64,000 nucleotides of DNA from Massilia norwichensis (GTDB taxonomy: Bacteria > Pseudomonadota > Gammaproteobacteria > Burkholderiales > Burkholderiaceae_D), in the NCBI RefSeq assembly GCF_024753245.1, contig NZ_JANUGX010000030.1:1-64000 (forward strand), in the 5' to 3' direction. Each line of letters opens with the position of its first letter. The stretch's first letter is position 1. Under the pieces are notes generated by a model. That model searched no databases and had not been told where the DNA came from. It saw only the letters and a program-made list of their open reading frames with translations. Below are positions 12,911-21,951 of the stretch, in pieces. Both the position numbers and the translations under genes were made by a program.

Positions 12911-13669
12911 ATGAATGCAACAAGCTCGAACAACGGAGGCCAGAACAACGGCCATTCCGCGAAGATCATGGTGGTCGACGACGACGTGCGCCTGCGCGAT
13001 CTGCTGCGCCGTTACCTGACCGAACAGGGCTTCCAGGTGGTCACCGCCGAGAGCGCGCCGGCCATGAACAAGCTGTGGCTGCGCGAGCGCTACGACCTGC
13101 TGGTGCTGGACCTGATGCTGCCCGGCGAGGACGGCCTGTCGATCTGCCGCCGCCTGCGCGGCGCCGGCGACCAGACCCCGATCATCATGCTGACCGCCAA
13201 GGGCGAAGACGTGGACCGCATCGTCGGCCTCGAGATGGGCGCCGACGATTACCTGCCCAAGCCCTTCAACCCGCGCGAGCTGGTGGCCCGCATCAACGCG
13301 GTCCTGCGCCGCAAGGGCCCGGACGAGATCCCCGGCGCGCCGTCCGAGACGCCGCAGACCTTCGAGTTCGGCGACTTCGTGCTCGACCTCGGTACCCGCA
13401 CGCTGAAGAAAAACGGCGAGACCGTGCCGCTCACCACCGGCGAATTCTCGGTGCTGAAAGTGTTCGCCCGCCACGCGCGCCAGCCGCTGTCGCGCGAGAA
13501 GCTGATGGAACTGGCGCGCGGCCGCGAGTACGAAGTGTTCGACCGCTCGCTGGACGTGCAGATCTCGCGCCTGCGCAAGCTGATCGAGCCGGATCCTTCC
13601 AGCCCGCTGTACATCCAGACCGTATGGGGCCTGGGCTACGTGTTCATCCCCGAAGGGCAGCCGCGCTAA
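12911..13669 (+). CDS. ompR: Two-component response regulator OmpR
   Basis: This 252-residue regulator has a receiver domain and a winged-helix DNA-binding domain. The acidic pocket is VVDDD (residues 21-25), the phosphorylated aspartate is D67 in LVLDLMLPGEDG, and the signalling lysine lies in DDYLPKPFNP. The C-terminal domain has TTGEFSVLKVFARHARQPLS and ends with RKLIEPDPSSPLYIQTVWGLGYVF. It responds to the EnvZ-type kinase encoded immediately downstream, probably for osmolarity or envelope control. An N-terminal extension of about 17 Asn/Gly/Ser-rich residues precedes the receiver. Confidence 0.93.
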   Translation: MNATSSNNGGQNNGHSAKIMVVDDDVRLRDLLRRYLTEQGFQVVTAESAPAMNKLWLRERYDLLVLDLMLPGEDGLSICRRLRGAGDQTPIIMLTAKGEDVDRIVGLEMGADDYLPKPFNPRELVARINAVLRRKGPDEIPGAPSETPQTFEFGDFVLDLGTRTLKKNGETVPLTTGEFSVLKVFARHARQPLSREKLMELARGREYEVFDRSLDVQISRLRKLIEPDPSSPLYIQTVWGLGYVFIPEGQPR

Positions 13670-15055
13670 GTGTCCGTTTCAGTCTCTCCGACGAGTTTCA
13701 CGGCGCGGCGCAGGCGCCTGTTCGGCCGCATGAAGAGCGGCCTGTTCTGGCGCACCTTCCTGCTGCTGTCCTTCCTGACCGGTCTGTCGATGGCATCGTG
13801 GATCGGCATGATCAACGTGTTCCAGCGCGGCCCGCAGGCGGAGCAGACCGCCGAACTGCTGGTCTCGGTGGTCACCCTCACCAAGGCCGCGCTGACCCAC
13901 TCCGCGCCCGACCTGCGCACCGAGCTGCTGTTCGAGCTGGTCTCGAACGAAGGCATCCGCATCCTGACGCTGGAACCCGACGACAAGGTCGAGCCGCCGC
14001 CCTCGAACGCGCTGATGCCGGAGATCGCCGCGATGGTCCGCCAGCGCCTCGGCAAGGACACGCGCTTCTCGCGCAAGGTGAACGACATGCCGGGCTTCTG
14101 GGTCAGCTTCGACATCGACGGCGACAAATACTGGCTGATGCTGGAACGCGACCGCCTGGCCGGTCTGACCCGCGTGCAGTGGCTGGGCTGGGCCACGGTG
14201 GTGGGCGCGCTGTCGCTGCTGGGCGCGGCGCTGATCTCGACCCTGATCAACCGCCCGCTGGCGCGCCTGACCGCGGCCGCACGCTCGATCGCCCAGGGCA
14301 AGCGGCCCGCGCCGCTGCCCGAAAAAGGCTCGCAGGAGATCATCGAGGCCAACCGCAGCTTCAACCAGATGGTCGACGACCTGCAGCAGCTCGAGAAGGA
14401 CCGCGCCATTATCCTGGCCGGCATCTCGCACGACCTGCGCACGCCGCTGGCGCGCATGCAGCTCGAAGTCGAGATGGCCAATTTGTCGCCGGAAGCGCGC
14501 GAAGGCATGCAGTCCGACATCGCGCAGATGGACGCCATCATCGGCCAGTTCCTCGACTTCGCCCGCCCGACCGAGGCCGCCACCTTCGTGCCGGTCGACC
14601 TGTCCGAGCTGCTGGAAGACTGCGCCCATGCCGCAGCGCGCCTGCCCGACGTGCGCACCCGCACCGCGATCGAACCGAACATCCGCGTGCCGGCGAATGC
14701 CACCGACCTGCGGCGCGTGATCAACAACGTGATCGAGAACGCCCGCCGCTACGGCAAGACCCCGGGCCATGACGTCACCGAGATCGACATCGTCTGCCAG
14801 GTCCGGATGACCGCCCACGGCCGCCGCGCGGTGGTCGAGATCGGCGACCATGGCGTCGGCGTGCCGGACGACCAGATCCAGCTGCTGCTGCGCCCCTTCA
14901 CGCGCCTCGACAGCGCGCGTGGCCAGGCCAACGGCGCCGGCCTTGGGCTGGCGATCGTCGAACGCGTGATCACCCGCCACAACGCCGACCTGCAGGTGCG
15001 CAGCCGCGAAGGCGGCGGCCTGGTGCTGCAATTCGCCTTCCCGCTGGCGTCCTGA
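13670..15055 (+). CDS. envZ: Sensor histidine kinase EnvZ
   Basis: This 461-residue inner-membrane kinase begins with a GTG directly after the ompR stop. A first membrane helix (FLLLSFLTGLSMASW) precedes a periplasmic region of about 130 residues, and a second helix (ATVVGALSLLGAALIS) leads into a HAMP domain. The phospho-acceptor is H254 in GISHDLRTPLARMQ. The ATPase domain shows the N-box RRVINNVIENARRYG, then EIGDHGVGVPDDQ and GAGLGLAIVERV. It should phosphorylate the upstream OmpR. The zero-base spacing indicates a two-gene operon. Confidence 0.93.
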   Translation: MSVSVSPTSFTARRRRLFGRMKSGLFWRTFLLLSFLTGLSMASWIGMINVFQRGPQAEQTAELLVSVVTLTKAALTHSAPDLRTELLFELVSNEGIRILTLEPDDKVEPPPSNALMPEIAAMVRQRLGKDTRFSRKVNDMPGFWVSFDIDGDKYWLMLERDRLAGLTRVQWLGWATVVGALSLLGAALISTLINRPLARLTAAARSIAQGKRPAPLPEKGSQEIIEANRSFNQMVDDLQQLEKDRAIILAGISHDLRTPLARMQLEVEMANLSPEAREGMQSDIAQMDAIIGQFLDFARPTEAATFVPVDLSELLEDCAHAAARLPDVRTRTAIEPNIRVPANATDLRRVINNVIENARRYGKTPGHDVTEIDIVCQVRMTAHGRRAVVEIGDHGVGVPDDQIQLLLRPFTRLDSARGQANGAGLGLAIVERVITRHNADLQVRSREGGGLVLQFAFPLAS

Positions 15056-15072
15056 ACTTTCTCTTTTTTGCC

Positions 15073-16038
15073 ATGACCGATACTTCCCTCTCCTATTCCG
15101 ACGTCGAACAGGCTGCCGCACGCATCGAAGGCGCGGCCCACCGCACGCCGGTCCTGACGTCGAGCACCGCCGATGCGATGGCCGGCGCGCAGTTGCTCTT
15201 CAAGGCCGAGAACTTCCAGCGCATGGGCGCCTTCAAGTTCCGCGGCGCCTACAACGCCATCGCCAGGTTCAGCGAGGCCCAGCGCCAGGCCGGCGTGCTG
15301 ACCTTCTCCTCGGGGAACCACGCGCAGGCGATCGCGCTGTCGGCCAGGCTGATGGGCATCAAGGCCGCCATCATCATGCCGAAGGACGCGCCGGAACTGA
15401 AGGTGCGCGCCACCCAGGGCTATGGCGGCGAAGTGATCTTCTACGACCGCTACACCGAGAACCGCGAAGAGATCGGCGCGCGCCTGGCCCGCGAGCGCGG
15501 CATGACCCTGATCCCGCCCTACGACCATCCGGACGTGATCGCCGGCCAGGGCACGGCCGCCAAGGAGCTGTTCGACGAGGTCGGCGAGCTGGACCTGCTG
15601 CTGGTGCCGCTCGGCGGCGGCGGCCTGCTGGCCGGCTGCGCGCTGGCCGCGTCGAAGCTGTCGCCCAACTGCACCGTCATCGGCGTCGAGCCGGAAGCCG
15701 GCAACGACGGCCAGCAGTCGCTGCGCAGCGGCCAGATCGTCGATATCGGCGTGCCCCAGACCATCGCCGACGGCGCCCAGACCAGCCACCTCGGCCAGCA
15801 TAATTTTGCCGTCATCAGGAAGATGGTGTCCGACATCGTCACCGTCAGCGATGCCCAGCTGGTCGAGACCATGAAGTTCTTCGCCGAGCGCATGAAGACC
15901 GTCGTCGAGCCGACCGGCTGCCTGGCCGCCGCGGCAGCACTCCACGGCGTGGTGCCGGTGACCGGCAAGAAGGTCGGCATCCTGATCAGCGGCGGCAACG
16001 TCGACCTTGCCCGCTTTGCAAAACTCGTGAGCGCGTAA
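15073..16038 (+). CDS. Threonine/serine dehydratase, fold-type II PLP enzyme
   Basis: This 321-residue enzyme belongs to the serine/threonine dehydratase and serine racemase group. The PLP-binding lysine is in MGAFKFRGAYNA near residue 55, SSGNHAQAIALS follows, and the glycine-rich phosphate loop is LGGGGLLAG near 180. SGGNVD closes the protein. There is no C-terminal ACT domain, so it is not a feedback-inhibited biosynthetic IlvA; a catabolic dehydratase, threo-3-hydroxyaspartate ammonia-lyase or serine racemase are all possible. It lies 17 bases after envZ but is functionally unrelated, so read-through is uncertain. Confidence 0.87.
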   Translation: MTDTSLSYSDVEQAAARIEGAAHRTPVLTSSTADAMAGAQLLFKAENFQRMGAFKFRGAYNAIARFSEAQRQAGVLTFSSGNHAQAIALSARLMGIKAAIIMPKDAPELKVRATQGYGGEVIFYDRYTENREEIGARLARERGMTLIPPYDHPDVIAGQGTAAKELFDEVGELDLLLVPLGGGGLLAGCALAASKLSPNCTVIGVEPEAGNDGQQSLRSGQIVDIGVPQTIADGAQTSHLGQHNFAVIRKMVSDIVTVSDAQLVETMKFFAERMKTVVEPTGCLAAAAALHGVVPVTGKKVGILISGGNVDLARFAKLVSA

Positions 16039-16079
16039 GCCGCCACGCACCCTGTCAAGGGCGGCAATCCCGAAGAACG

Positions 16080-16132
16080 GGCGGTAAAACCGCCTGTAAT
16101 CGTGGCTTAGAAAACAATAGCGCCCCGCTATT
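16080..16132 (+). terminator. Two short hairpins after the dehydratase gene
   Basis: GGCGGT at 16080-16085 pairs with ACCGCC at 16089-16094. AATAGC at 16116-16121 pairs with GCTATT at 16127-16132 and is followed by a pyrimidine run (CTTCTTCCTAG). The second could be a weak intrinsic terminator between the dehydratase and desaturase genes. Confidence 0.4.
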
Positions 16133-16168
16133 CTTCTTCCTAGTTTGATATCTCACAAAGGGAAGATG

Positions 16169-16972
16169 ATGTTTTCGGGATTTATTCACCTGTCGTCCAA
16201 TGCGGTCATGGTGGCCATGGCCGTTTCGTTCGCGCTGAGCATCATCGCCAGCGAACTCTACCTGCACAGGTCGCGCAGCCACCGTGCGATCACCTTTCAT
16301 CCGGTGATGTGCCAATTCTTCCGGATGTGGATCTTCCTGACGACCTTCGGGATGACCACCAAGGCCTGGGTTGCCGTGCACCGCAAGCACCACGCCAAGA
16401 CCGACACCGTCGACGACCCGCACAGCCCGGTCATCCATGGCCTGATGACCGTCCTGACCAAGGGCGTGCTCCTGTACCGCAAAGCGGCCACCGATCCCCA
16501 GGTGATCAAGACCTACGGCGTCGGCATCCATGACGACTGGATGGACACCCACCTCTACACCAAGCACCGCTTCAAGGGTGCCTGGTTCTTCCTGTTGCTG
16601 GAGATGGCGCTGTTCGGCGCCGAGCATGGCCTGTACATCTGGCTGTTCCAGCTCTCGGTGTCGCCGGTCTGGGCGGCAGGCTTCGCCAACGGCTTCTTCC
16701 ACGTCGTCGGCTACCGCAACTTCGAAACGCGTGAGCATTCGCGCAATTTCTTCCCGATCGCCATCCTCCTGTGCGGTGCGGAGCTGCACAACAACCACCA
16801 CGCCTATCCGGCCTCGGCGAAAGCCTCGATGCGCTGGTTCGAATTCGACGGCGGCTGGCTGATCATCCGCGTGCTGGCTTTCTTCCGTCTGCTGACGATC
16901 AATCGCGTCGAAACCGGCGTGTTCGAAACGCGCGACCAGAGCGCGCTCTCCGAGAGCGGCGCCAACGCCTGA
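16169..16972 (+). CDS. Membrane fatty-acid desaturase
   Basis: This 267-residue integral membrane enzyme introduces a double bond into acyl chains using a di-iron centre. All three histidine boxes are present: HRSRSH near residue 32, HRKHH near 73 and HNNHH near 209. Hydrophobic helices lie between them. The layout fits stearoyl/acyl-lipid delta-9-type desaturases, which adjust membrane fluidity, but positional specificity cannot be read from sequence. ATG codons at 16166 and 16169 are adjacent; the second is better spaced from AAGGGA. An upstream in-frame TTG at 16145 is unlikely. Confidence 0.9.
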   Translation: MFSGFIHLSSNAVMVAMAVSFALSIIASELYLHRSRSHRAITFHPVMCQFFRMWIFLTTFGMTTKAWVAVHRKHHAKTDTVDDPHSPVIHGLMTVLTKGVLLYRKAATDPQVIKTYGVGIHDDWMDTHLYTKHRFKGAWFFLLLEMALFGAEHGLYIWLFQLSVSPVWAAGFANGFFHVVGYRNFETREHSRNFFPIAILLCGAELHNNHHAYPASAKASMRWFEFDGGWLIIRVLAFFRLLTINRVETGVFETRDQSALSESGANA

Positions 16973-17051
16973 GCGCGTTAAACCGCGCACAGTCGGGCTG
17001 GCCTCCCCGGCGTAGAGTGACATGGCAGTACAACTCTACATGGAGGCCACA

Positions 17052-17462
17052 ATGAACAAACTGCAAAAGCTTCTGCTTGCCAGCCTGGTCGCCGGCGCCT
17101 TCGGCAGCGTTGCCGTCCCGGCGCTGGCCGATACCATCATCATCCGCGAGGCGCCGCCGGCGCCGCGTGCCGAGCGGGTTCCGCCACCGCGCCGCGGCTA
17201 CGTCTGGGCGCCGGGCCACTGGGAATACCGCCACGGCCGTTACGTCTGGAACCGCGGCACCTGGCTTCGCGAACGCCACGGCTACGCCTACCGCGCCCCG
17301 ACCTGGGTCGAGCGCGATGGCCGCTGGGTGATGGAACGCGGCGGCTGGCGCCGCGGCGACCGTGACGGCGACGGCATCCGCAACGGCCGCGATCGTGACC
17401 GCGACGGCGACGGCATCCCGAATCGCATGGATGCGCGTCCGAACAATCCGAACCGCGGCTAA
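17052..17462 (+). CDS. Exported YXWXGXW-repeat protein with Asp-rich tail
   Basis: This 136-residue protein has a signal peptide (LLLASLVAGAFGSVAVPALA). The mature region contains WXXGXW-type repeats: YVWAPGHWEYR, YVWNRGTWLRE and a related WVMERGGWRRG. Such repeats occur in many proteobacterial periplasmic proteins of unknown role. The last 35 residues carry DGDGIRNGRDRDRDGDGIPN, which resembles calcium-binding thrombospondin type-3 or OmpA-linker repeats. The ATG at 17052 has TGGAGG seven bases upstream. A strong terminator follows, so the gene is probably monocistronic. Confidence 0.85.
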   Translation: MNKLQKLLLASLVAGAFGSVAVPALADTIIIREAPPAPRAERVPPPRRGYVWAPGHWEYRHGRYVWNRGTWLRERHGYAYRAPTWVERDGRWVMERGGWRRGDRDGDGIRNGRDRDRDGDGIPNRMDARPNNPNRG

Positions 17463-17485
17463 GCTTTCAATCAAGTATCGTTCAG

Positions 17486-17538
17486 GAAGCGGGCAAGGCA
17501 CGGCGTGAAAACGCCGCCCTTGCCCGCTTCCTTTTCCG
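17486..17538 (+). terminator. Strong intrinsic terminator
   Basis: GGAAGCGGGCAAGG at 17486-17499 pairs with CCTTGCCCGCTTCC at 17519-17532, and CGGCGT pairs with ACGCCG across a GAAA-like loop. TTTTCC follows directly. It should end transcription of the YXWXGXW gene before the DUF4124 gene. Confidence 0.85.
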
Positions 17539-17612
17539 CCCTCACGGTGAGGCACCGAACAGAGAGCAGCGGGCACGGCGCGCAGACTGTAGCCATACCA
17601 CAGGAGAACGAT

Positions 17613-17975
17613 ATGAAAAGCCCTGTCAAGCTACTGAGCATGTTTGCCGCCGCCGCGCTGTCGGCATCGATGGCGGTCCCGGCACTGGCCGGCAATGAAA
17701 TCGTGAAGTGCGTCGATGCGAGCGGCCACGTGACGCTGACCGACCAGCCCTGCGAGGCCGGCGCCGCGATGGTCAAGCTGTCGAGCGCGAATTTGGAACC
17801 GCAGCCGCAGCCGCAACGCCACGTGGTCACGCCCGCCGAGCTGCGCCACGACGGCTGGAAGCGGCCGCAGGCGGCCCGCCCCGCCACCCTGTCGCGCGAC
17901 ATCGCCACGCTGAAGGAAGCGCGGCGCATGCTGATGTTGCAGGAAACCCGCCCGCGCCTGGCCGGTCTGAATTAA
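17613..17975 (+). CDS. DUF4124 domain-containing exported protein
   Basis: This 120-residue protein has a signal peptide (KLLSMFAAAALSASMAVPALA). The mature start, EIVKCVDASGHVTLTDQPC, matches the DUF4124 pattern, in which two cysteines flank a short beta hairpin. The remaining sequence is polar, with PQPQPQ and a helical C-terminus. The family's function is unknown; members are small periplasmic proteins frequent in Betaproteobacteria. The ATG at 17613 has AGGAG seven bases upstream. It is convergent with the GGDEF/EAL gene. Confidence 0.83.
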   Translation: MKSPVKLLSMFAAAALSASMAVPALAGNEIVKCVDASGHVTLTDQPCEAGAAMVKLSSANLEPQPQPQRHVVTPAELRHDGWKRPQAARPATLSRDIATLKEARRMLMLQETRPRLAGLN

Positions 17976-17985
17976 TCCGGACGGC

Positions 17986-20946
17986 TCAGTGCAGGTCGCG
18001 CAGCGGAACGATGTCGGCCAGTGCCGGCTCGTTGGCCGGCGCGCCCAGCGTGCGCACCAATTGCAGCACTTCCTCGCTCTTGATGAAGCTGGCCGACGAA
18101 CTGGCCGTCAGCAGTTTTTCCGGCGGCTGCGAACGCGAAATCGCCCAGCCCTGCACGTAGTCGACGCCGATCTCGGCCAGCGTACGCACCGTTGCCGCAT
18201 CCTCGGCCCACTCGGCAATCGTCTTCATGCCCAGGTTCAGTGCCAGGTTGACGATCGCCTCGACGATGGCGACGTTGGCCGGGTGAGCGTTGATGTTGAC
18301 GATGAAGTTACCGTCGATCTTCAGCACGTCGGCCGGCAATTCCTTCAGATAGGAGAACGAGGTGTAGCCGGCGCCGAAGTCGTCCAGCGCCACCTTCACG
18401 CCGAAGGCGCGCACCTGGTCGATGAAGCGGCGCGTGTTGTCGAGGTCATGCAAGGCCACGCTCTCGGTGATTTCCATGCAGAGGCGGCCTGCCACGTGTT
18501 CGTGGCGCGCCAGGATTTCCAGCGTGTCCTGCACGAAGCGCTCGTCGTTCAGCGAGGCCCCCGACAAATTCATGCAGACGAAGCGGGTATTGGTCAGCGA
18601 CTCGACGTGGTCCTCGATCCAGGCCAGGGTGCTCGACAGCACCCAGCGGTCGATCACGCCTGCGCGGCCGCTCTTCTCGGCCGCCGCGATCACCGGGCCG
18701 GCCGCCGACACGCGCCCATCCGGCTCGCGCATGCGCAGCAGCACCTCGAAGTTCAGCGATTCGTGCGGCGAGCGCAGCGACATGATCGGCTGCATCTCGA
18801 GGAACATGCCTTCGGTCGGGTTCGGGCCGTTCAGGCGGGCGACCAGGTTCAGCTCCGCCTCGCGCTCCTCGAAGGCGCTCGAACCGCGCTTGTACACGAC
18901 CAGGCCTTCGCTGTTGCCGTCCTTGGCTTCGCGGCAGGCGCGGTCGGCGGTCGAGATGGCATCCTTCATCGCCATGCCCGGCGCGACTTCGATCAGGCCG
19001 ACCGAGCCGCGCACGTGGAAGGCCTTGTCGCCGACGCGATAAGGCGAGCCGCCGATGCGGTCGACGATGCTGCGGCAGATCAGCGAGGCCAGCGAGATCG
19101 CGGTGTCCGGCATCACGATCACGAATTCGTCGCCGCCCACGCGGCCGACCTGCTGGTTGCCGGCCAGCGTCATCGCCACCCGTTCGCAGACCTGCTTCAG
19201 GACTTCGTCGCCGGCGGCGTGGCCGAACAGGTCGTTGATCAGCTTGAAGCGGTCGAGGTCGAGATAGGCCAGGGTCAGCGGACGGCCCGGCGCCGCGTTC
19301 GCGGCGACCGTCTCGAACAGCTTTTCCAGCCCGCGGCGGTTGAAGACCTTGGTCAGCGGGTCGTTGTTGGCCATGAAGCGCAGCTGCTCGGTGGCCTTGT
19401 GCTTTTCGGTCACGTCCTGCAACACCGCTTCGATGCGGCCGCGCGCCAGGGTGGCGCTGACCATGAAGCGCTGGCTGCCGTCGCGGCTGTCGAGCTGCAT
19501 CTCGGCTTCGCTCTGCAGGTGCACCTTTTCATGCAGCTCGACCCACAGGCTCCCGGCGAAGAACTGCTTCCAGGCGGTGCGGCCCGGCACGATGGCGTCG
19601 GCGCCCAGCATCTTGCGCAGGGCCGGGTTCGCGCTCAGGAAGTTACCGTAGGTGTCGAGGGTGAACAGGCCGACCGGCATGGCCTCGTAGGCGTGTTCGA
19701 GTTCGGCCTGGGCGGCGATCCGCTTCCTGGTTTCCATGCGCATCTGCTCGGCGATCGCCAGGGCCGCCAGCAGGCTGGAGGCCAGCGCCGCGGTCACGCT
19801 GTTGACCACGCCCAGCAACTGGCGCGCGCCGAGGGCGGCGGAAAACACTTCGGTCAGGCCGCCCACGTAGGTGACGACGAAGGAGGCGGCAAACCAGATC
19901 GCGACCCGCGACTGCGAGCGCAGCATGATGGTCAGCAGGCCCATGATCATCATCGTCAGGCCGGCTGCCACCACGCCCCACATCACGGGCAGGAAGTAGC
20001 CGTAAGGCAGCCACAGTGCGCACGGCAGCAAGGCCAGCGCCAGCCACTGCATGAAGCGCAGCGGCGTGATGAAACGGGTCCGCTGCAAGTCGTGACCGAA
20101 CAGGGTCATGTACAGCGTCAGGGTCGACACCGAGTACAGCGCCATGGTCAGCGCGCGGCTCGGCAGCAGCCACTCGGCCGGCACCACCTGCCCCAGCCAT
20201 TGGGTGTCCCAGCCGGCCGACAGGGCGCCGACCCGCAGGTTCAGCATCAGCCAGGCCGCGAACTGCAGGTAGATGGCCTGGCGGTTGATGATGGCCGTGA
20301 TCAGGATGAACAGGCTCAGCACGATCATGCCGCCGTCGAGCAGGCCCGACTGGCGGTGGAAGTGCCGGGTCGACAGCTCCAGCTGATCCGCCGGCCACAG
20401 CAGCGCGGTCACATGCGCCGGCCCCGAGAAGGTGGCGCGGCACAGCACGTCGACCGGCATGTTCGGCAGCCGCAGCGCAAAGCCGGACTTGACCGCGGCA
20501 AGCGCCCCCTGCTCGCCGCCGCGCGAGGCATGGCCCAGCTCCTGCAGGGTGGCGGCGTCCCAGCAGCGGATCGCCAGCGCATGGCGCGAGGGAAGCTCGA
20601 CCGCCTCGTTCGGGATGCCATTGGTACGCAGCTTGAACCACAGCGGCGCTTCGGAAAGGTGGGTATCGTGGAACTCGACCGGTTGGGTGCGCGCCAGGGC
20701 ATGCAAGGCCGCCGCGGGCGTCAGCGGGCCCGCGCTCTCGTCCACCGCGTGCAAGGCCAGGGGCTGGCTGCCGGTGGCGACGTCATGGCTGTTCCACGCC
20801 ACCAGCGCCAGCACCGAGACCAGTGCGACGCAGGCCGGCACCAGGTACACCGACAGGAAACGCATCGTCGCTTCGACGATGCGATGCGCTGCCATTACCG
20901 GGAGCGATTTCTGCGACGGAACGAGGGGCTGGAGCGGCTGAAACAT
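17986..20946 (-). CDS. 7TMR-DISM/PAS/GGDEF/EAL c-di-GMP signalling protein
   Basis: This 986-residue membrane protein senses a periplasmic signal and controls cyclic di-GMP. An N-terminal membrane helix and a periplasmic DISMED2-like domain (to about residue 180) are followed by seven hydrophobic helices (about 190-410). A PAS domain follows (MPVGLFTLDTYGNFLSANPA), then a GGDEF domain with an intact VGGDEFVIV near residue 605, then an EAL domain. The EAL signature is EVLLR rather than EALLR, but ALDDFGAGYTSFSYL is intact, so hydrolase activity is plausible. The start at 20946 is one of several possible. The FeeM-like gene lies 73 bases upstream on the same strand. Confidence 0.88.
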   Translation of the reverse strand: MFQPLQPLVPSQKSLPVMAAHRIVEATMRFLSVYLVPACVALVSVLALVAWNSHDVATGSQPLALHAVDESAGPLTPAAALHALARTQPVEFHDTHLSEAPLWFKLRTNGIPNEAVELPSRHALAIRCWDAATLQELGHASRGGEQGALAAVKSGFALRLPNMPVDVLCRATFSGPAHVTALLWPADQLELSTRHFHRQSGLLDGGMIVLSLFILITAIINRQAIYLQFAAWLMLNLRVGALSAGWDTQWLGQVVPAEWLLPSRALTMALYSVSTLTLYMTLFGHDLQRTRFITPLRFMQWLALALLPCALWLPYGYFLPVMWGVVAAGLTMMIMGLLTIMLRSQSRVAIWFAASFVVTYVGGLTEVFSAALGARQLLGVVNSVTAALASSLLAALAIAEQMRMETRKRIAAQAELEHAYEAMPVGLFTLDTYGNFLSANPALRKMLGADAIVPGRTAWKQFFAGSLWVELHEKVHLQSEAEMQLDSRDGSQRFMVSATLARGRIEAVLQDVTEKHKATEQLRFMANNDPLTKVFNRRGLEKLFETVAANAAPGRPLTLAYLDLDRFKLINDLFGHAAGDEVLKQVCERVAMTLAGNQQVGRVGGDEFVIVMPDTAISLASLICRSIVDRIGGSPYRVGDKAFHVRGSVGLIEVAPGMAMKDAISTADRACREAKDGNSEGLVVYKRGSSAFEEREAELNLVARLNGPNPTEGMFLEMQPIMSLRSPHESLNFEVLLRMREPDGRVSAAGPVIAAAEKSGRAGVIDRWVLSSTLAWIEDHVESLTNTRFVCMNLSGASLNDERFVQDTLEILARHEHVAGRLCMEITESVALHDLDNTRRFIDQVRAFGVKVALDDFGAGYTSFSYLKELPADVLKIDGNFIVNINAHPANVAIVEAIVNLALNLGMKTIAEWAEDAATVRTLAEIGVDYVQGWAISRSQPPEKLLTASSSASFIKSEEVLQLVRTLGAPANEPALADIVPLRDLH

Positions 20947-21019
20947 GTAAGCAATCGATTGAACGTCAATTGCCCGCAAGAATACAGCCTGCCTATGATT
21001 CCGTCATGCAATTTCTGTG

Positions 21020-21778
21020 TCAGGCAACGGCAAACTGCCTGATCGGGCTGGCGATGGGGGCCATCTGCGGCATCGCTGCCCTGAGCGTGTGGCGCGTCCG
21101 CAACTCGCCGACCTGAATGTCCGGGTGCGAGGTCTGGCGCACGAACTTCAGCAGCGGGTGTTTGGCGGCGGTCCAGCGCGCTTCCGCGGTGGCGATCTCG
21201 AAGGCCATCACCCGGTGCGGGATGTTGCCGACATGGCTCAGCGGAATCATCTGGCCAGGTTCGAACACGTCGGAGAACATCAGTTGCTCGTACTGGCGAT
21301 CGATCGGGGCACGTCCGGTGGCGATCGCGAATTCGGTGCCGCTCTGCTCCCAGAACTGGAAGAAGGCCTTCATCAGGGCCACCTTGACCACGTGGCCGAT
21401 GCGCCCTTCCGATACGCCAAGACGGGTCACCTCGGCCAGGCGGCGGCCCTGCAGCCAGTCCGGCAACTCGATCGATTCCTCGACATGCAGGGGACCGTGG
21501 ACATTGGTCTGGATGCGTGCGGTGCCCAATGCCGAGCCGTCCAGCTTGGATTCGGCGAGCAGCACGATCGTGTCGTTCGCATAGTCGCAGGCTTCCGGCA
21601 GGGCCAGGGTGCGTGCGAAGTCCGGCACATGGCGCGCGTAGGCGGACTGGCGGATGCGGACAGCCTTCCACAGCGCCTCCTCGGTATCGACACGGCGCAC
21701 GGTGAACGGCAGGCGCTCGACCGGCATCTCTTGCTTGGCGTTGATGGATACGGGAATAGCGGGTTGGCGCATGTCCAT
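21020..21778 (-). CDS. FeeM-like N-acyl amino acid synthase (GNAT-fold acyltransferase)
   Basis: This 252-residue protein resembles FeeM and other autoinducer-synthase-fold enzymes that transfer acyl groups from acyl carrier protein to an amino acid. Characteristic features are VRRVDTEEALWKAVRIRQSAY near residue 27, DDTI-like YANDTIVLLAES, GTARIQTN, and the RLAEVTRLGVSEGRIG segment near 130. A later FEPGQMIPLSHVG block is typical. There is no signal peptide. The product could be a long-chain N-acyl amino acid acting as lipid or signal; an exosortase-associated acyltransferase is an alternative. It may be co-transcribed with the c-di-GMP gene. Confidence 0.72.
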   Translation of the reverse strand: MDMRQPAIPVSINAKQEMPVERLPFTVRRVDTEEALWKAVRIRQSAYARHVPDFARTLALPEACDYANDTIVLLAESKLDGSALGTARIQTNVHGPLHVEESIELPDWLQGRRLAEVTRLGVSEGRIGHVVKVALMKAFFQFWEQSGTEFAIATGRAPIDRQYEQLMFSDVFEPGQMIPLSHVGNIPHRVMAFEIATAEARWTAAKHPLLKFVRQTSHPDIQVGELRTRHTLRAAMPQMAPIASPIRQFAVA

Positions 21779-21917
21779 GGCAGACTTCCTTAATTAGGGA
21801 ATAACGAGAATTTATGTTGACTATTATCAATTCCCCAAAAAATTCCGAACTGCTGAGCAGGGCCCCTTTTCACCCCTTATTCATGAATTTCCGCACGGTC
21901 GTTCTACGCTTGTTCAA

Positions 21918-21951
21918 TTTCTTTTCCGCTTATTTTTCGCTTATTTTCCGC
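21918..21951. repeat. Short tandem repeat after phzF-like gene
   Basis: Three consecutive copies of an 11-12-base AT-rich unit (TTTTCCGCTTAT, then TTTTCGCTTAT, then TTTCCGCTTAC) abut the stop codon of the PhzF-family gene, in an AT-rich gap. They could be a slipped-strand repeat or part of a transcript end; no hairpin is evident. Confidence 0.5.

Noticed and set aside
17989-21042. Plus-strand open frame of about 1000 codons
   Set aside because: It lies antisense to the GGDEF/EAL gene, whose GGDEF and EAL motifs are intact. The plus-strand translation is His/Gln/Arg-rich without domain structure.
21918-21951. CRISPR array
   Set aside because: The three tandem units are about 11 bases long with no spacers, and no cas genes are present.
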